Shown: piece after piece, positions 26,294 through 33,967 of the stretch | Layout of the letters: each line of letters begins with the position of its first letter | Position numbering within the stretch: position 1 is the first letter of the stretch | Assembly: GCF_010894455.1 (NCBI RefSeq) | Contig: NZ_JAAIXY010000010.1 | Coordinates: forward strand, 26,024-90,023 | DNA: 64,000 nt | Source: Myxococcus eversor | GTDB taxonomy: Bacteria; Myxococcota; Myxococcia; Myxococcales; Myxococcaceae | Direction: 5' to 3' | Program-made: the position numbers and the translations under genes | Notes under the pieces: generated by a model | Told to the model about the DNA's origin: nothing | Databases searched by the model: none | The model's input: the letters and a program-made list of their open reading frames with translations, nothing else

Positions 26294-26336
26294 GGTCCGG
26301 CACGCGGAGGAATCAGCGCCTCCAACGTGCCGGGCC
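26294..26336. terminator. Bidirectional hairpin terminator between convergent genes
   Basis: CCGGCACG and GGAGG (26297-26310) pair with CCTCC and CGTGCCGG (26319-26333), with small internal bulges and an outer GG/CC extension. It sits between the RHS stop at 26259 and the end of the convergent reductase gene at 26342. Confidence 0.7.
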
Positions 26337-26341
26337 CAGCG

Positions 26342-27211
26342 TCAGGTCGTTGTGATGGCGTTGGCAATCACCTCGCGCATGCCCGTCGGCGTGCGCCCGA
26401 GCAGCTTCCGCAGGGTGGGGTCGACGGCCGCGAACTCGCCAGCGCGGCTCGCGCGGTAGAGGCCAAGCGAGATGTCGACTCCGGGAGCGGGCATGCCGGA
26501 CGCCTGGAGCTTCGCGCGCAGCTCGTCCTCTGACACGGTGCTTCGACGGAGCGGGCGCCCGAGGACGCTCGACGCCATGCCGCACAGCTCTTCGAAGTCG
26601 AACGCCTGCGCGGCCGTGAGCGGCGGCGTCGGGCCGTCGTACTGCCCCTCGTTCGCCAGGATGACGGCCGCTGCCTCCGCGAGGTCCGCGTGCGTGGTCC
26701 AGGAGACCTTTCCGTCCGCGGGCGCCTCGAAGACGCCTGTCTCCCGTCCTTTCGCCAGCAGGAGCATCGCGCTCGACGCGTAGAAGCCGTTGCGAAGCGC
26801 GGTCCACCGCAGACCGGAATCGCTCAGCAACTGCTCCGTCTCGGCATGGTCCAACATGGGGGGAAACGCCGACGAACGGCTCGCCGCCATGTGGCTGGTG
26901 TAGACGATGCGCCTGACGCCCGCGGACCGCGCGGCGTCGATGGCGGCGCGGTGCTGGGCGAGCGTGTCGCCGCCATACGCCCGCGCATTCGACGAGACGA
27001 GCAGGACCTGGGATGCCCCCTCGAAGGCCTGCGCGAGGCTCGCCGGGTCCGCGAAGTCACCGCGGCGCACCTGGATGCCACGCGCCGCCAGCTCCTGGGC
27101 CTTCCCCACGTCGCGGACGCTGACGGCGACCCGGTCCACCGGCACACGGGTGACGAGGCTCTCCACGATGAGACGGCCAAGCTGCCCCGTCGCTCCAGTC
27201 ACCACAATCAT
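26342..27211 (-). CDS. NmrA-like NAD(P)-binding protein, quinone-oxidoreductase type
   Basis: The 289-residue protein opens with a Rossmann motif MIVVTGATGQLGRLIVESL and continues in the pattern of atypical short-chain dehydrogenases such as QOR2 (IQVRRGDFADPASL, VRRIVYTSH, LRWTALRNGFYASS). It lacks the YxxxK catalytic pair of classical SDRs, as expected for NmrA-like proteins. AAAGGGG before the ATG supports the start. It is divergent from a TetR gene at 27333 across about 120 bases containing inverted repeats. The likely role is NAD(P)H-dependent reduction of a quinone-like compound, or redox sensing. Confidence 0.88.
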   Translation of the reverse strand: MIVVTGATGQLGRLIVESLVTRVPVDRVAVSVRDVGKAQELAARGIQVRRGDFADPASLAQAFEGASQVLLVSSNARAYGGDTLAQHRAAIDAARSAGVRRIVYTSHMAASRSSAFPPMLDHAETEQLLSDSGLRWTALRNGFYASSAMLLLAKGRETGVFEAPADGKVSWTTHADLAEAAAVILANEGQYDGPTPPLTAAQAFDFEELCGMASSVLGRPLRRSTVSEDELRAKLQASGMPAPGVDISLGLYRASRAGEFAAVDPTLRKLLGRTPTGMREVIANAITTT

Positions 27212-27232
27212 CGAACGCCCCTTTGATTCCAG

Positions 27233-27254
27233 TGGAAACAGATTTTCGTTTCCA
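27233..27254. promoter_or_regulatory. Inverted repeat, likely TetR operator
   Basis: TGGAAAC (27233-27239) and GTTTCCA (27248-27254) form a perfect inverted repeat with an eight-base spacer, 21 bases before the reductase start. A second palindrome, TAGCGACGCTA (27297-27307), lies nearer the TetR start. Either could bind the divergent regulator. Confidence 0.6.
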
Positions 27255-27332
27255 TGGATAACATAGGGCCTGCTAGCGCCGATATCAACTCGACATTAGC
27301 GACGCTATCGGGCTGCGTGTTATCTCCGTCCC

Positions 27333-28055
27333 ATGACGGACCGCGAGAAGTTCGCCGCCGATGACGCGGATGGCTCCGATGTGCGCGCGCGCATCATCGA
27401 GGCCGCCGCCGAGCTCATCTCCTCCGGAGGCCCGGATGCCGCGACCACGCGCGCCGTGGCCTCCGCCGCGGGGGTGCAGGCTCCGACGCTGTACCGGCTC
27501 TTCGGAGACAAGCGCGGCCTCCTGGCGGCCGTCATCGAGCATGAGATGACGCGCTACGTGTCGGCGAAGTCCAAGCGCAGGCCGCACCCGGACCCGCTCC
27601 AGGACTTTCGCGATGGCTGGGACATGCACGTCGCGTTCGGCCTCGGTCATCCCGGCCTGTTCGCGCTCATGAGCAGTGATCCTCAACTGTTGTCGCAATC
27701 GCCCGCCCAGGGCGACGGGGAGGCTGTCCTGCGGCGCCGCATCCGGAACATCGCGCTCGCGGGCAGGCTGCGGGTCAGTGAGGAGCGGGCGGTCGGCCTC
27801 GTGTCGGCGATGGGCACCGGGGCCGTGCTCACGCTCCTGGCCCAGCCCGAAGGCCAGCGCGACCTCGGGCTCGCTGACGCCGCGCGCGAGGCGGCCGTGG
27901 CCGCGATAACGAGCGAGGCGGTGACCCCGGCGAACGCGGAGGTCCGCGCGGTGGCCACGGCCCTGCGTGCGTCCGTCGCCCGGCTCCGTGTGCTCTCGAA
28001 GGGCGAAAGCCTGTTGTTGAGCGAGCTGCTCGAGCGCATCGCGGACGCAGAGTGA
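27333..28055 (+). CDS. TetR-family transcriptional regulator
   Basis: The 240-residue protein has a TetR DNA-binding domain at about residues 18-65 (RARIIEAAAELI, then TTRAVASAAGVQAPTLYRLFGDKRGLL) and a helical C-terminal ligand domain. It is divergent from the NmrA-like reductase gene and probably controls it through the inverted repeats between them. No Shine-Dalgarno is seen before the ATG; TATCTC ends six bases upstream, similar to the leaderless-type starts elsewhere in the window. Confidence 0.9.
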   Translation: MTDREKFAADDADGSDVRARIIEAAAELISSGGPDAATTRAVASAAGVQAPTLYRLFGDKRGLLAAVIEHEMTRYVSAKSKRRPHPDPLQDFRDGWDMHVAFGLGHPGLFALMSSDPQLLSQSPAQGDGEAVLRRRIRNIALAGRLRVSEERAVGLVSAMGTGAVLTLLAQPEGQRDLGLADAAREAAVAAITSEAVTPANAEVRAVATALRASVARLRVLSKGESLLLSELLERIADAE

Positions 28056-28126
28056 CGAAGGAGTCCGGCGCGGCGTTCGACGCGGGGCCGCGGGCGCTCC
28101 TGCTGCGTCAAGGGAATGGCCTGGGT

Positions 28127-28132
28127 TAGGTT
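28127..28132 (+). promoter_or_regulatory. -10-like TAGGTT six bases before a start codon
   Basis: TAGGTT fits the TANNNT form of a -10 element and ends exactly six bases before the ATG at 28139. No purine-rich ribosome site lies in the gap apart from the AGG inside the element. The spacing predicts transcription starting at the A of the ATG, giving a leaderless message. Confidence 0.5.
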
Positions 28133-28138
28133 TCGCGC

Positions 28139-28393
28139 ATGCGCGAGCTGCAATCGCACCGATGGATGTGGGGCAAGGCCATCCTCTTCGTCCTCATCGG
28201 CCTCGTGGCGTCCGCGCTCATCCTCATGGAGCTGCCGGACTGGCGGACCCTGGTGCTGCTCATCCTCGCCATCTGGGCTTCCTGCCGCGCCTACTACTTC
28301 GCCTTCTACGTCCTCGAAAAATACATCGACCCGTCGTTCCGCTTCTCGGGCCTCACCTCGGTCCTCCGCTATCTCCTCAAGAAGAGCCCCTGA
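28139..28393 (+). CDS. Small two-helix membrane protein of unknown function
   Basis: The 84-residue protein has two clear membrane helices (about 13-30, AILFVLIGLVASALILM, and about 36-58, LVLLILAIWASCRAYYFAFYV). A charged tail follows, ending in LLKKSP. The basic residues before the first helix and after the second predict both ends in the cytoplasm. No family is recognised. It stands alone between a TetR gene and a convergent DUF3592 gene. Confidence 0.7.
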   Translation: MRELQSHRWMWGKAILFVLIGLVASALILMELPDWRTLVLLILAIWASCRAYYFAFYVLEKYIDPSFRFSGLTSVLRYLLKKSP

Positions 28394-28435
28394 CCCCGGG
28401 CTCCTTGGGATGTGATTGGGAGCGGGTCATGCGTG

Positions 28436-29470
28436 TCAGGCGGAGCGCTGCTCTTCCGGAACGGCCTCGCCCACCTTGAGGTGCTTTCGCAGCCAGTGCG
28501 CCAGCGCGTCTGCCTTGTCCTGCTGGTAGAAACTGGTGATGGCTTCCTGGCGGACCTCGCCGTCGCCGGTGGAGAACTCGAGTGTGAGCTGGTAGCTGCC
28601 CACCTCTTTCGCCGGGGGCTTGCGAAGCTGGGGTTCGACGCGGAGTGACAGCACGTCGCTCCACCGGACGTCGAGCCGGTGCCTCCGTTTGAGGTACGGC
28701 GGCAGGGAGAGGCTTCGAGACCGGGCGATGAGGCGCAGGTCGTAGTGCCCGGCCCTCTCCCGCGCGCGCGACCACCGCCCGGCGTACACACCGCAGGCGA
28801 TGACGACTGCCCAGGCCCCCACACCCACGGGAAGCGGTGCGTCGAGGCCCATGGTGCCCGCAGTGAGCAGGAAGCACACCACGGCGGAGCCAAACAGGAC
28901 CAGGGACACCAGTGCCGCCGTCCACGGCCCTTCCAGCGTCACGCACTCGCTGCCGTCCTCGCGGGCGAAGGTGGACAAGAGCGGTGGCTCCGACTTCCAG
29001 GAACCCACCACTGCGCGGCCCAGCCAGAACGCAATCAGGTTGAAGGGAGTCATGAGCATGAACAGGAACAGCTCCGAGCTGTCCAGGCCCGCTTTCAGCA
29101 CCGCCTCCGAGGGCTGCTCGGGCTGGTAGTAGACGGGGACGCTCGCCCCGACGGGGTAGCGTGCCATCTGCTCCTCCGCGACCCCGCGGTCTCCCGACAT
29201 CGACTCGGTGATTTGGACGGTGCTGCCCTCATGGCTCTGCCCGTCGACGGAGTAGGTGTAGGCCAGCTTCAGGCCATGATTGGTGCTCTTGTTCGAGCGC
29301 ACGGAAGTCACCTCGCTCCGGATGACGGTGCCCTGCACGGAGGGCCAGCTCGCCGTCCGTGCCTGTCTGACCAGGTTGGAGGCGGCGAGATAGTCGAAGG
29401 CCGCCGTCATGGTCACCCACGGCAACACGAACACGAGGAAAAAGAAGAGCGAGCCCAGGCGAGCAAACAT
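28436..29470 (-). CDS. DUF3592-type membrane protein
   Basis: The 344-residue protein has an N-terminal membrane helix (FFFLVFVLPWVTMTAAF). An extracytoplasmic beta domain follows (SWPSVQGTVIRSEV ... LKLAYTYSVDG ... RYPVGASVPVYYQPEQPSEAVL), the pattern of DUF3592. Two more hydrophobic segments (about 130-150 and 180-225) and a cytoplasmic C-terminal domain complete it. A shortened, frame-shifted paralogue lies at 31253-32124 in the same orientation, with over half the alignable residues identical by eye in the C-terminal half. The function of the family is not established. Confidence 0.82.
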   Translation of the reverse strand: MFARLGSLFFFLVFVLPWVTMTAAFDYLAASNLVRQARTASWPSVQGTVIRSEVTSVRSNKSTNHGLKLAYTYSVDGQSHEGSTVQITESMSGDRGVAEEQMARYPVGASVPVYYQPEQPSEAVLKAGLDSSELFLFMLMTPFNLIAFWLGRAVVGSWKSEPPLLSTFAREDGSECVTLEGPWTAALVSLVLFGSAVVCFLLTAGTMGLDAPLPVGVGAWAVVIACGVYAGRWSRARERAGHYDLRLIARSRSLSLPPYLKRRHRLDVRWSDVLSLRVEPQLRKPPAKEVGSYQLTLEFSTGDGEVRQEAITSFYQQDKADALAHWLRKHLKVGEAVPEEQRSA

Positions 29471-29550
29471 GACCTCACTCTACAGGGATACTCCGGAACA
29501 AGAGGAGGCCCGTTGTCGCCGGGGGGGGGCCGCGTAACGCAACTGCAACC

Positions 29551-30333
29551 TCAACCTGGTTGCTTCTCCAGGTACTCCCGTACGCGCGCGAACGCATTCG
29601 GCTGCGTATAGACGTCACCCCGGCCGTTCAGGGCCGCGTCGCACACCACCCGAGCGACCTCCTCCGCCGTCTGTGTCGCGCCGCCGATGGCCGCGAGGAC
29701 CTCGGCGGGGAGCTTCCCGCTGTCCATCATGCGCTGCCCCAGCGCGTTCTGGCCGAAGTCGGTCGCGATTCGCCCGGGGTAGACGACCACCACGCGGAGG
29801 TGAGGGTGCGAGCCCGCGAGCTCGATGCGGAACGCCTCGGAGAGCGACATCATCGCGGCCTTGGCCGCGGCGTAGGCGGCGCGCGGAGGGAGCGGGGTGC
29901 GGCCAAGAAGCGACGACACGTTCACGATGGCGCCCGTGCCACGCGCCTGGAGATGCGGCGTCACGACCTGCATGCCGTAGAGCACCGATTTCACGTTGTC
30001 GCGAATCATCGCGTCGACGTCGTCGTCGGTGATTTCGAGCAGCGGGCGGCCGATGCCTCGACCCACGTTGTTGATCCAGATGTCGACGCGGCCGAACTTC
30101 GCGACGGCCTCATCGAAGATGCGCCGCACGTCGTCGCGCTTCGTCACATCGGCGACGACGGCGTGGGCCTGGTTCCCACAGCGCCTGGCCACTTCTTCGA
30201 GCGGACCGGTGCGCCGAGCGGCCAGTACGACCGATGCGCCCCGTCGCGCGAGCTCCTCGGCGACAGCGGCTCCGACACCTCCACTCGCTCCAGTGACAAC
30301 CACGACGCGGTCCGCGAAATCTCGAGGGCTCAT
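29551..30333 (-). CDS. Short-chain dehydrogenase/reductase
   Basis: The 260-residue classical SDR starts MSPRDFADRVVVVTGASGGVG. Cofactor motif TGASGGVG, WINNVG (the NNAG position), the serine in VNVSSLLG and the YAAAK catalytic pair are all present. The frame is open upstream to 30678, but that stretch lacks family sequence, so the ATG at 30333 is used. It is divergent from an AraC-type regulator at 30437 and the two are flanked by DUF3592 copies. The substrate is unknown. An arginine-containing ADVTKRDD in place of a plain acidic strand end gives no safe NAD or NADP call. Confidence 0.9.
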   Translation of the reverse strand: MSPRDFADRVVVVTGASGGVGAAVAEELARRGASVVLAARRTGPLEEVARRCGNQAHAVVADVTKRDDVRRIFDEAVAKFGRVDIWINNVGRGIGRPLLEITDDDVDAMIRDNVKSVLYGMQVVTPHLQARGTGAIVNVSSLLGRTPLPPRAAYAAAKAAMMSLSEAFRIELAGSHPHLRVVVVYPGRIATDFGQNALGQRMMDSGKLPAEVLAAIGGATQTAEEVARVVCDAALNGRGDVYTQPNAFARVREYLEKQPG

Positions 30334-30436
30334 GCTGTCCCTTGTACCCGCCGCCGCCGTCCTCCGATTGGAAGGACCGGACATCTTCACGGTTGCTCCG
30401 CGCCGGCTTGAACGGACGAGGTGCCCGCGCGAGAGT

Positions 30437-31249
30437 ATGCGGGTGCCGCGCACGATCGACTCCGTCGCCTCGACGTTCTCTCTTTCCCGCTTCGTCGAAG
30501 ACGCTCGCGTTGTCATGTCCGTCGCTGGACGCGCCCGCCAACTCGCACGGCTGCCCGACGGGAGAACGACCCTGGTCATTCGAATGTTCGACGAGGGGCG
30601 GCGCGGGGATGTGTGCGTCGCGGGCCCCCGAACGCGGGCGCTGTTCAAGAACGTCACCGGTGACGCACGCGCGGTCATCCTTCAGTTCAAGCCTGGCTGG
30701 TCGGCGCCGCTCCTGGGCGTGGGAGCGAGCGCGCTGACGGACCGCATCGTCCCGTTGGAAGACCTCTGGGGTCACTCAGGCAGTGACCTCTGCCATGCGC
30801 TCCTCGCGGCGCGGGGCCTGCCGGAGGTGCTTGACCGCCTCTCCCAGTCGATGGCCCTTCGCACCCGCCAGACCTTCGAACCTGCCTCGGCACGGCTGGC
30901 TCGCCGCGCGGTTCGCTTGCTCGAAGGCGACGAGGTTCGAGTGGAGCGCGTGGCGGCGCGACTTGGCGTCACGGCGCGGCATCTTCGTCGTGCCTTCACG
31001 GAGAGCATCGGCATCGGGCCCAAGGACTTCGCGCGGACGGTTCGCCTGCGGCGCGCCGTGAGGCTGGCGGAGACCTCGAAGGACTGGGGTCGCATCGCCG
31101 CGGAGGCGGGCTACTACGACCAGTCGCACCTCATCGCGGACTTCAGGGAGCTCATCGGGCTCACACCGGGAACCTTCCTGAAGCGCGCGGGCGAGCGGTT
31201 CGGCCCTGGCGAGGCGGAGGCCGGGTTCCACGACGCGGCAGGGAGATGA
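30437..31249 (+). CDS. AraC-family transcriptional regulator
   Basis: The protein has 270 residues from the ATG at 30437. The N-terminal half is a beta-rich sensing domain (RTTLVIRMFDEG ... VILQFKPGWSAPLLG) like DUF6597-type AraC proteins. The C-terminal 100 residues hold the double helix-turn-helix (VERVAARLGVTARHLRRAF and WGRIAAEAGYYDQSHLIADF) and the family ending GLTPGTFLK. It is divergent from the SDR gene at 30333, which it probably regulates. The stop is four bases from the end of the convergent DUF3592 pseudogene. Confidence 0.9.
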   Translation: MRVPRTIDSVASTFSLSRFVEDARVVMSVAGRARQLARLPDGRTTLVIRMFDEGRRGDVCVAGPRTRALFKNVTGDARAVILQFKPGWSAPLLGVGASALTDRIVPLEDLWGHSGSDLCHALLAARGLPEVLDRLSQSMALRTRQTFEPASARLARRAVRLLEGDEVRVERVAARLGVTARHLRRAFTESIGIGPKDFARTVRLRRAVRLAETSKDWGRIAAEAGYYDQSHLIADFRELIGLTPGTFLKRAGERFGPGEAEAGFHDAAGR

Positions 31250-31252
31250 GCC

Positions 31253-32124
31253 TCACGCTCCAGCGGAGCGCAGCTCGTCCGGAGCGGTCTCACCCAGCTT
31301 GAGGTGCTTTCGCAGCCAGTGTTCCAGCGCTTCTGCCTCCTCCTGGCGGGAGAAATCCGCGATGGCTTCCTGGTGCTCCCCTCCGTGGGCGGTGGAAACC
31401 TCCAGGGTGAGTCGGTAGAGGCTCACGTCCTTCCCCTTGGGCGTGCGGAGCTGGGGGACGATGCGGAGCGCCAGCACGTCGCGCCACCGCAGGTCGAGCC
31501 GGTGCTTGCGTGCGGAGAAGGGCGGCAGGGAGAGGCTTTTCGCCTGGGCGTGGAGGCGCAGGTCATGGTGCCCGGCCTTCAGGCGTGCGCGCGCCTTTCG
31601 CGCGGCGAACACTCCGCAGGCGATGACGAGCCCCCAGGCCCCCACGCCCACGGGCAGCGGTGCGGAGAACCCGCCCGTGAGTCCCCCGAGCGCGAAGCAC
31701 ACGATTCCGGAGACTCCCAAGGCCAGGCTCGTCCTCCTGATGGGCGACGGTGCATCGAGCGTCACGCACTCGCTGCCCTCCTCCCGGAAGAAGGGAGACA
31801 CGAGCGGCTCTGGCTTCGAGGGCCACATCATCAAGGCGCACAGCCAGAGCGCTATCAGGTTGAAGGGCATCAGACCCAAGAGCACGAACAGCTCCGAGCT
31901 ATCCAGGCCCACCTCCAACACCGCCTCCGAGGATTGCCCTGGCCGGTAGTACACGGGCACGCTGGCGCCGACGGGGTAGCGCTTCACCAGCCGGAGGGCC
32001 AGCTCGTCACCTGTACCTGGCGCACCATGGTGGAGATGATGAAGGAGTCAGCGGTCCCCGTGAGGGCCGTCCACGGCAACACGAACACGAGAAACAAGCA
32101 GGACGAGCCCGGGCGAGAAGACAT
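31253..32124 (-). pseudogene. DUF3592 paralogue broken by internal deletion and frameshift
   Basis: From an ATG at 32124 the frame reads an N terminus parallel to the intact copy (CLFLVFVLPWTALTGTA ... TSWPS) and stops after SGW. The next homologous segment, RYPVGASVPVYY, continues in another frame, and about 58 codons between SWPS and RYPVG of the intact copy are missing. The downstream part (31253-31987, 244 codons) is still open with an internal ATG, so a shortened protein could be made, but it would lack the first membrane helix and most of the beta domain. The C-terminal half remains close to the copy at 28436-29470. Confidence 0.85.
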
Positions 32125-32210
32125 GGCCCCTGTCTACAGGGGACCGGGGCATCGGGTTTCGGCGAGGTGCTGGACGCCACCACGCGTCTTCGTTGACGCG
32201 CGCAGGGCCG

Positions 32211-32948
32211 TCAGCTCTGGGCCGTGGGCCGGATGAGAATCTCGCTGACGTCGACGTCAGCGGGTTGTTCGAGCGCGAAGGCGATGGCGCGGGCAATCGC
32301 CTCCGGAGGCATCGCGAGCTGCTCTCGAATCGTCTCGAGCTGAGCCTTCACCTCGGGGTTCGACACGTGCTCCGCGAAGTTCGTCCGGGTGACCCCCGGT
32401 GAGATGATGGTGACCCGCAGCTTGTCGCCCGCTTCCTGTCGCAGGCCCTCGGAGATGGCGCGCACGGCGAACTTCGTTCCGGCATAGACGGCCTGGTTCG
32501 GGACGATGCGATGTCCCGCCGAGGACGCGGTGTGGACGAAGTGCCCGAAGCCTTGCCGGCGGAAGAGCGGCAGCGCCGCGGCGATGCCATACAGGACACC
32601 CTTGATGTTGATGTCGACCATGTCCTCCCAGTCCTGGACGCGCAGGTCGTCGAGTGGAGAGATGGGCATGACCCCGGCGTTGCTGATGAGGACATCGAGC
32701 CTGCCGTATCGCTGGTTCGCCAGCTCGACGAGATGGGAGACGTCCTCGCGTCGCCTCACGTCCGTGCGCGCATGGAGGGCCTCTCCGCCAGTGCCCGTGA
32801 TGTTCGCCGCGAGCGCTTCGAGGCGGTCGAGGCCTCGCGCGCCCAGGGCGAGCTTCGCGCCCCGCTGGGCGAGCAGCCGTGCTGTCGCCTCACCGATTCC
32901 ACTGCTGGCGCCGGTGATGGCAACCACCTTCCCTTCGATTCCCGACAT
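32211..32948 (-). CDS. Short-chain dehydrogenase/reductase
   Basis: The 245-residue classical SDR starts at the ATG at 32948, with an AGGAGG site eight bases upstream; the upstream in-frame start at 32969 is less likely. It carries VAITGASSGIG, the LISNAG motif, the serine in HTASSAG, YAGTK and the SPGVTRTNF loop. It is divergent from an AraC-type gene at 33082. It is of the YdfG/serine-dehydrogenase-like group by general appearance, but the substrate is not identifiable. Confidence 0.92.
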   Translation of the reverse strand: MSGIEGKVVAITGASSGIGEATARLLAQRGAKLALGARGLDRLEALAANITGTGGEALHARTDVRRREDVSHLVELANQRYGRLDVLISNAGVMPISPLDDLRVQDWEDMVDINIKGVLYGIAAALPLFRRQGFGHFVHTASSAGHRIVPNQAVYAGTKFAVRAISEGLRQEAGDKLRVTIISPGVTRTNFAEHVSNPEVKAQLETIREQLAMPPEAIARAIAFALEQPADVDVSEILIRPTAQS

Positions 32949-33069
32949 CTGGAGAGCCTCCTGCTTCAAGAGAGGAGGGATACGTAGGGCACGGGCGGAG
33001 GGCGGGCTTGGGCATTGTTGGCGGGAGATGCTCCGCCAAGAACGCCCAAGCGCCAGGCGCGGGCCGGGT

Positions 33070-33075
33070 TAGGTT
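33070..33075 (+). promoter_or_regulatory. -10-like TAGGTT six bases before a GTG start
   Basis: The sequence GGGTTAGGTTT recurs here and at 28123-28133, and in both cases TAGGTT ends exactly six bases before the start codon. It fits a -10 element for a leaderless transcript of the AraC gene. Confidence 0.5.
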
Positions 33076-33081
33076 TGGGGC

Positions 33082-33906
33082 GTGGGTTCTCCGCTGTCCA
33101 TCCGCGCCTTCTTCCCTCCCGAAGTGCCGGGCCTGCGAGTGGTGCGCTACAGGACCGATGGGCGGCTGTGGCGTGCGGTGAAGGAGCGCTACTCGGTGAT
33201 GATGACGTACGCCGGGCGAGCGGAGTGGACGTGTGATGGGGAGGTCCGCTACTCGACGCCGGGGACCCTCGATATCAAGCAGCGTGGAGACGTCTATCGA
33301 GACCTCCGTCGTGATGGGCCCGCGTGCTTCCAGGTGTTTGCCTTCGACGAGGCACTCGTCGCCGAGGCGCGAGAGCGAATGCGCCTGCCAGCCTCCTCCC
33401 GCCTGCTTCACGCCCAGCTCGCGAGAGAGCTCCCCGCCGCCGCGCCCTTCGTCCGGCTCCATGCCTTGTTCACCGACGAGGGGCCCAGGCCCTCCTCCAG
33501 CGCCCTGATGCTCCAGACCGCGGCCATCGAGGCGCTCTCGGCGCTGGTGGGCTGCTTCGGGGCGTCGCCCTCCGCTCCCATGCGGCACTCGAGTCGGTCT
33601 GTCCGCAGGGCGTTCGAGGTGTTGCATGCCTCCCTGGAGGAGGGCATCTCGCTGGACGCGCTGGCCGGACATGCGGGCCTGGACAAGTTCCATCTGTGTC
33701 GCGCGTTCCGCGAGGAGGTGGGGATGCCGCCCTACGCGTACCTCACCCACCTGCGCGTCTCCCGGGCCATGGGGCTCCTGACCCAAGGGAGGTCTCCCTC
33801 GTCCGTTGCTCCCCAGGTGGGGTTCTACGACCAGAGCCAGCTCAACAGGCACTTCAAGCGCATCGTCGGGCTCACGCCGGGACAGTTCGCGCGCTCCGTG
33901 CGGTGA
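33082..33906 (+). CDS. AraC-family transcriptional regulator
   Basis: The 274-residue protein begins with GTG. The N-terminal part (LWRAVKERYSVMMTYAGRAEWTCDGEVRYSTPGTLDIKQRG begins at about residue 29) looks like a cupin sensing domain. The C-terminal double HTH has LDALAGHAGLDKFHLCRAFREEVGMPPYAYLTHLRV and SVAPQVGFYDQSQLNRHFK, then GLTPGQFAR. It is divergent from the SDR gene at 32948, the second such SDR-AraC pair within 4 kb, though the two AraC proteins differ in their sensing halves. Confidence 0.92.
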   Translation: MGSPLSIRAFFPPEVPGLRVVRYRTDGRLWRAVKERYSVMMTYAGRAEWTCDGEVRYSTPGTLDIKQRGDVYRDLRRDGPACFQVFAFDEALVAEARERMRLPASSRLLHAQLARELPAAAPFVRLHALFTDEGPRPSSSALMLQTAAIEALSALVGCFGASPSAPMRHSSRSVRRAFEVLHASLEEGISLDALAGHAGLDKFHLCRAFREEVGMPPYAYLTHLRVSRAMGLLTQGRSPSSVAPQVGFYDQSQLNRHFKRIVGLTPGQFARSVR

Positions 33907-33967
33907 CGACCTGGTTCACCCGCGGCCGGACCCTGATGGCCCGGCCGCGAGTCATGACGCTGGTCCG

